From: Azospirillum sp. 47_25 | Lineage (GTDB): Bacteria; Pseudomonadota; Alphaproteobacteria; RF32; CAG-239 | DNA length: 52,583 bases | Reading direction: 5' to 3' | Assembly: GCA_001917125.1 (NCBI GenBank) | Contig: MNTU01000045.1 | Location: 1 to 52,583 of the forward strand | Translations under genes and position numbers: made by a program | In this document: positions 48,956 to 52,583 of the stretch, piece after piece | Numbering within the stretch: the first letter of the stretch is position 1 | Layout of the letters: every line of letters begins with the position of its first letter | The notes under the pieces: model-generated | Told to the model about the DNA's origin: nothing | What the model saw: only the letters and a program-made list of their open reading frames with translations | Databases searched by the model: none

Positions 48956-49903
48956 ATGAAACGTTTGAAGCATATAACCAGGTTTTTTGGTCGAGTTGCT
49001 CCGGAACTGGGCGGCAACGGGCTGTTTGCCAGTTTGGACGAGTTGATTGAACAGAGGCAGTATGTTGCCTATTTGCGGCAGCTGGGGCAGTCAAAGACGT
49101 TTTCTTCCATGGCCGGGGATGTTAAATCGGCCTTTAAAGGGCGGGGAATGGAGCTGGAGGAAATCCGCAGCTATACTTACGGCGACGATGTCCGTGATAT
49201 TGACTGGCGGGTAACGGCACGCAAAGAACAGCCTTTTACGAAATTATATGCGGAGGAGCGCGACCGGGAGATTTATGCTTTGCTGGATTTGTCGCCGCAA
49301 ATGGTGTTCGGGACGAGGCATGAGCTGAAGTCGGTTGCGGCGGCGAAAATTGCCGCTTTGCTGGGCTGGATGAGTTTGGAGAACAAAGACCGCTTCGGCT
49401 GTTTGGTTTTTGACGGTGCGGAGAGTTTGTTTTTTAAGCCGCAGAACAACCGGGCGAATATGATGGTTATGTTAAAGAAAATCAGCGAAACTACCCGGAA
49501 AATTCTGCGGGGGACAGCGGAGAAAAACTCTTTTGCCAAAGCGCTGCAACTTTTGCAGCAGAATATCAAGAGTCAGGCATCGGTTTTTGTTATCAGCGAT
49601 TTTTCGGCATTTGACGACGAGGTGAAAAAAATGCTGGCGGCTTTGTCCCGCAAGGCGAGGGTTTATGTTTTAAACGTGTTTGACGTTTTGGAAGAGCTGC
49701 CGCCGCCGGCGGGTGAATATATGGCGGAGAATGCCGGCGAAAGAGTTATTTTTGATTCCCGTTCCAAATATTTTCAGAAAGAATATAAGGCCTATTTTAA
49801 AGAAAAACGCCGTCGGATTGAGACTTTTTGCCGTCAGTTCGGCATTCGCTGCGTGGAGATACGGACGGATATTCCCCTGCATAAGCAGTTGAGAATAGGC
49901 TGA
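48956..49903 (+). CDS. DUF58-domain protein
   Basis: 315 residues, soluble. The DUF58 signature RGMELEEIRSYTYGDDVRDIDWRVTARKEQPFTKLYAEERD is at about residues 61-101, and a von Willebrand A-like region with LLDLSPQMVFG and FVISDFSAFDD follows. It works with the MoxR ATPase encoded upstream in an uncharacterised protein-maturation role. The BatA/BatB membrane and vWA genes that often follow are absent. Confidence 0.9.
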   Translation: MKRLKHITRFFGRVAPELGGNGLFASLDELIEQRQYVAYLRQLGQSKTFSSMAGDVKSAFKGRGMELEEIRSYTYGDDVRDIDWRVTARKEQPFTKLYAEERDREIYALLDLSPQMVFGTRHELKSVAAAKIAALLGWMSLENKDRFGCLVFDGAESLFFKPQNNRANMMVMLKKISETTRKILRGTAEKNSFAKALQLLQQNIKSQASVFVISDFSAFDDEVKKMLAALSRKARVYVLNVFDVLEELPPPAGEYMAENAGERVIFDSRSKYFQKEYKAYFKEKRRRIETFCRQFGIRCVEIRTDIPLHKQLRIG

Positions 49904-50000
49904 GCGGGATTTTTTTGCGGGGAATCTTGACAAATTCTCTGAGAAATGGTAGTTTCAACACTGAATTATTTTGTAACTATAATTTGAGAAGAGAAAAAAT

Positions 50001-51005
50001 ATGGTTAAATCAAATGAAAACAGTGCTTATAAAAGAGGGCAAGAATTGCTCGATCAGGGCATGTATAAAGAAGCAATCGCCCAGTTTGACGAAGCGATTG
50101 CAGAGCAGCCCAAGTCATGGAAAGCATTAAACAGTAAGGGGTTTGCTTTTCAGAAGATGAGCCGTTATACCGAAGCTGTCGAGTGTTTCGATAAGGCTTT
50201 ACAGATGAATCCGCAGTCCGTCGAAGTTTTAAATAACAAAGGCGTTACTTTAAGCATGCGCGGATTATATAAAGATGCAATTGCCTGTTTCGATCAGGCC
50301 GTGGCGGTTGACCAGACCTCTCTGGAAGCCCTGAACGGCAAGGCAATCGCTTTGCAGCATATGTTCTCTTACAAAGAAGCTCTGGATGTTCTGGAGCAGG
50401 CGATTAAAATTGACAATAAGCATCCGCAGACGCTGCTGTCAATTGCCGTAACGTTACAAAAGCTTAAGCAGTATGACCGGGCGATTTCTTTCTTTAAAAA
50501 GGTTTTGGCCAACGACAAATCCAATATTAAGGCCTGGAACGGGGTCGGGGTTACCTATCAGTTGATGGGTGATAATAATTCGGCTCTGAAATGTTTTACT
50601 AAAATTTTGAATATCGACAGCCGGGAAATTCAGGCTTGGATCAGCATCGGTTTCGTTTATCAGAAAATGCTGAAGTTTAATGATGCCCTGAAGTGCTATA
50701 AAAAAGCCCAGATGCTGATTAATAACAATTATCACCATAAGTTATATGACGGTTTGGCCTCTTGTCTGACCAAGTTGTCGGAATTTGATCAGGCTATTGA
50801 GGTTTATAAACAAATCTTTCAGCGTGAAGAGGGCAAAAAGAAATGGGATGCCCAGCGCTCAATTAAGTTTGTCAATAAATTGAAACGCAAAAAAGCCATT
50901 GGTGCATTGCCGGAGATTGTTCCGGGTGGCACATCTTCTGCAGCCGGCGCCCCGGCAGCAGGAAGTGTTGCAACTTCCGATACCTCCGGTGACGGTGTTT
51001 TTTAA
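50001..51005 (+). CDS. Tetratricopeptide-repeat protein with flexible tail
   Basis: 334 residues. About seven canonical 34-residue TPR units cover residues 6-265 (for example YKEAIAQFDEAIAEQPKSWKALNSKGFAFQK). The last 35 residues are Ala/Gly/Ser/Thr/Pro-rich (SAAGAPAAGSVATSDTSGDG), a disordered tail. No signal peptide. Probably a cytoplasmic scaffold; the partner is unknown. It has its own AGAAGAG ribosome-binding site and a strong terminator, 97 nt after the DUF58 gene. Confidence 0.88.
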   Translation: MVKSNENSAYKRGQELLDQGMYKEAIAQFDEAIAEQPKSWKALNSKGFAFQKMSRYTEAVECFDKALQMNPQSVEVLNNKGVTLSMRGLYKDAIACFDQAVAVDQTSLEALNGKAIALQHMFSYKEALDVLEQAIKIDNKHPQTLLSIAVTLQKLKQYDRAISFFKKVLANDKSNIKAWNGVGVTYQLMGDNNSALKCFTKILNIDSREIQAWISIGFVYQKMLKFNDALKCYKKAQMLINNNYHHKLYDGLASCLTKLSEFDQAIEVYKQIFQREEGKKKWDAQRSIKFVNKLKRKKAIGALPEIVPGGTSSAAGAPAAGSVATSDTSGDGVF

Positions 51006-51023
51006 TCTCTTCTTAAATTGCCG

Positions 51024-51050
51024 GCCTCTCCTTTGGGAGAGGCTTTTTTT
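51024..51050 (+). terminator. Intrinsic terminator after the TPR gene
   Basis: GCCTCTCC/GGAGAGGC with a TTTG loop, then seven T. Confidence 0.92.
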
Positions 51051-51128
51051 ATAGCCGAGATGTGTAATTGAAAAAGGCCGCAAGGTGATTATTTCCCTTA
51101 ACGTAACAATTGTTAAAGGAGATTACTC

Positions 51129-51401
51129 ATGGGTACAATCTTAAAATATATTTTTTATATTGCCTTGATTATCATTATTTATCTGGTCGGAAAAGGCATT
51201 TTTGAAGGAAGCATCAACGAGACGACAACCGTCGGCCAGGTGGTCGATGATGTGAAGTCCGGTGCTGCCGATATGGCGGCAGATGTTGCCGATACGACAA
51301 AAAAGGCTGTTGAAGATACAAAATCAGACAGCAGAAATGTTGCCGTTCCGGCAAAATCTTCAAACCAAGGGCCTATAATTCAACACAAGGAGAATTTATG
51401 A
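51129..51401 (+). CDS. Small single-span membrane protein
   Basis: 90 residues: one membrane helix (about 6-21, YIFYIALIIIIYLVG), then an Ala/Asp/Val/Lys-rich segment VDDVKSGAADMAADVADTTKKAVEDTK like the amphipathic helices of YtxH or LEA-type stress proteins, and a polar tail. AAAGGAG precedes the ATG. It overlaps the repeat protein gene by 4 nt, so the two are likely made together; the shared helix style suggests they act together at the membrane. Confidence 0.8.
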   Translation: MGTILKYIFYIALIIIIYLVGKGIFEGSINETTTVGQVVDDVKSGAADMAADVADTTKKAVEDTKSDSRNVAVPAKSSNQGPIIQHKENL

Positions 51402-51829
51402 TGAGTGAAAATACATTGAGCGATAAAGCGGCCAATGCTTGGGATAAGACCAAGGAAGTCAGCAGTGATGCCTGGGAAGCAACCAAGGAAGGAACCAAAA
51501 AAGCCGGTGAGGCAATTGCCGAGAAATCAGGCGATGCCTGGGATAAGACCAAGGAAGTCAGCAGCGATGCCTGGGAAGCAACCAAGGAAGGAACTAAAAA
51601 AGCCGGTGAAGCCGTTGCCGAAAAATCAGGAGATGCCTGGGAGGCGACTAAAGATGTTTCAGGAAAAGCCTGGGATAAAACCAAGGAAGTGAGCGGCGAT
51701 GCCTGGGAAGCAACTAAGGAAGGGGCCCATAATCTGAAAGAGAAAGTAACGGATACGCCTGATGATGCGGCTTATCATGTTCGGCAGAATGATGCGGCAG
51801 TTCAATCGGAACAACGTGCAGATTATTAA
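51398..51829 (+). CDS. LEA-like 11-mer repeat protein
   Basis: 143 residues, highly charged and without hydrophobic core. It is built from 11-residue units (AWDKTKEVSSD, AWEATKEGTKK, AGEAIAEKSGD) combined into a 33-residue block that is repeated twice almost perfectly, then partly. That pattern matches group 3 LEA proteins and similar desiccation or stress proteins, which form amphipathic helices on drying or on membranes. The start could be 51398 or 51401. Tandem DNA repeats (99 bp) mean the copy number may vary between strains. Confidence 0.85.
   Translation: MMSENTLSDKAANAWDKTKEVSSDAWEATKEGTKKAGEAIAEKSGDAWDKTKEVSSDAWEATKEGTKKAGEAVAEKSGDAWEATKDVSGKAWDKTKEVSGDAWEATKEGAHNLKEKVTDTPDDAAYHVRQNDAAVQSEQRADY
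51437..51634 (+). repeat. Two tandem 99-bp repeats in the LEA-like gene
   Basis: Units start at 51437 and 51536 and differ at only a few bases, nearly all silent. A third, partial unit follows from 51635. Confidence 0.85.
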
Positions 51830-51840
51830 TCTATATTATA

Positions 51841-51862
51841 AGCCCCTCATGTGAGGGGCTTT
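51841..51862. terminator. Intrinsic terminator between convergent genes
   Basis: AGCCCCTC/GAGGGGCT with an ATGT loop. The T-tract after it is short, and an A-rich stretch lies upstream. It follows the LEA-like gene by 12 nt and the leftward secreted-protein gene by 8 nt. Confidence 0.7.
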
Positions 51863-51869
51863 CTGCCGG

Positions 51870-52373
51870 CTAAATGGTAGGGGCAAAATAGTAACTGGCT
51901 GTACTGCCGCTTATAGATACCCGGTATGTTGATCCCTTTTGAATTGGATAAGACCATGAGTTTCTTGTCCAGTCTGTTTGCTCCCTTTGTACTCTGACCA
52001 TTGAACTATTAATCCAAATTTCTACAGAACCGCCCTCTGTCGCTTCCCTATAATCAATTCCAATCAGAAAACCGTTGGTGGTTGCCGTATAAGTTACACC
52101 GGTTGCCCTGCTGTATAGAGTTTTATAATTCGGCATGGCGGCAGTGACGATGTCGGCTTGCAGTTTGGCCAAAGCGTCGGCTTTTTTGGTACAGTTAAAA
52201 TAGGAGGTGTTAAAGGGGCACTTGAGAGCGGGACCGACACAGTCTGATGTTGAACCGGTATAACTGTAACCTAAGTCTGAGCACGAAGGCTGAGCACCGC
52301 AGGTTTGGGCATACACGTTGCCGACAATCGCCGAGGTTAAAATGCTCCCCGCCAGTAAAATTGATAGTTTCAT
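51870..52373 (-). CDS. Cysteine-rich exported protein
   Basis: 167 residues. Signal peptide MKLSILLAGSILTSAIVGNVYA, then a short cysteine-rich region with five cysteines (TCGAQPSCSDLGYSYTG, DCVGPALKCPFNTSYFNC), followed by a Thr/Ser/Tyr-rich beta-type domain with GFLIGIDYREATEGGSVEIWINSS. No established family is recognised. It probably acts in the periplasm or at the cell surface. GGAG lies upstream of the ATG. Confidence 0.75.
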   Translation of the reverse strand: MKLSILLAGSILTSAIVGNVYAQTCGAQPSCSDLGYSYTGSTSDCVGPALKCPFNTSYFNCTKKADALAKLQADIVTAAMPNYKTLYSRATGVTYTATTNGFLIGIDYREATEGGSVEIWINSSMVRVQREQTDWTRNSWSYPIQKGSTYRVSISGSTASYYFAPTI

Positions 52374-52442
52374 CTTCTTTCTCCTTAGTGTTAAATTTCT
52401 GTTCTTATCGTCATTATTCCCCGACGTTCTCCTCTTTTGGTC

Positions 52443-52583
52443 ATTACCCGACTTGATCGGGTAATCCCTCTGCCGTTGCCGCCAATCCTCAGGATGCCCC
52501 GGTCAGGCCGGAGCATGACCGGGTAGAATGACAATCTATGTTCCGCTCGGCCGTTCCGGAGCGACGGAACAGGGTATCCAGTA
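52443..52583. repeat. Cluster of intergenic palindromic elements
   Basis: Three hairpin-forming units in a row: ATTACCCGA/TCGGGTAAT (52443-52451 and 52457-52465); CCCGGTCA/TGACCGGG (52498-52505 and 52516-52523); and an imperfect stem from 52540 built on GTTCCG/CGGAAC. The wording (TCATTACCCG, GGGTATCCAGTA) is like the dispersed palindromic repeats found between genes in many alphaproteobacteria. No gene is seen here, and the cluster runs off the window. Confidence 0.6.

Noticed and set aside
51437..51730. Regularly spaced near-identical repeats resembling a CRISPR array
   Set aside because: The repeats are in frame within one protein, have no unique spacers between them, and encode the 33-residue LEA-like block.

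Overview
The window looks like a chromosomal segment of an alphaproteobacterium, probably an uncultured gut or host-associated lineage. That is inferred from gene content and style: DUF3750, MotA/MotB, a dTDP-rhamnose operon, an AIDA-type autotransporter, BOF-fold periplasmic proteins and several lipoproteins all point to a Gram-negative cell. Coding is dense, with many 1-14 nt gene overlaps. No rRNA, CRISPR array or insertion sequence is visible.

Layout. 1-1000: a signal-peptide gene cut by the window edge, a 24-codon gene remnant with its terminator, and an AT-rich orphan gene. 1006-4040: nagB-nagA and a proline iminopeptidase. 4096-6831: an AlgX-like/MBOAT O-acetylation pair. 6867-8461: msrA-msrB and an HD phosphohydrolase. 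8647-16739: one operon, rmlA-rmlC-rmlD-MBOAT-algX-algX-rmlB-glycosyltransferase, which would make dTDP-L-rhamnose and an O-acetylated surface glycan. 16816-28924: ion transporter, TerC, an FrhB/pyruvyltransferase fusion, DUF3750, MarC, motA-motB, an Spx-like protein, a ROK kinase, a sucrose-phosphate-synthase-like glycosyltransferase and an outer-membrane protein.

29087-34656: a tRNA-Met(CAU) gene carrying an integrated element of about 5.5 kb. A 20-bp repeat of the tRNA 3' end lies at both borders (29144-29163 and 34637-34656). The element encodes a tyrosine integrase, a HUH-type replication protein, a serine recombinase, a TRL-like lipoprotein and another lipoprotein. The original tRNA terminator is stranded outside the far border, and the element supplies a substitute.

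The most unusual signal is a pair of about 290-bp non-coding repeats, 31084-31369 inside the element and 34871-35159 just outside it. On the minus strand both run from a likely promoter to the start codon of a small envelope gene. They share a pseudoknotted fold, and one 9-bp helix has changed at six positions with full compensation. An intrinsic terminator competes with one helix, and the ribosome-binding site is paired. This reads as an undescribed regulatory leader RNA, or possibly a structured DNA origin.

35178-46832: paired chromate-transporter halves with a divergent LysR gene; a redox-flavoured cluster (two-domain ArsR regulator, thioredoxin-like lipoprotein, helical protein, divergent flavodoxin) with a dyad operator; the autotransporter overlapping an APC permease; two BOF-fold proteins; a Nudix hydrolase; UvrD/PcrA helicase. 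46913-52583: TPR proteins, MoxR-DUF58, a small membrane protein with an LEA-like repeat protein, a cysteine-rich secreted protein, and palindromic intergenic repeats.
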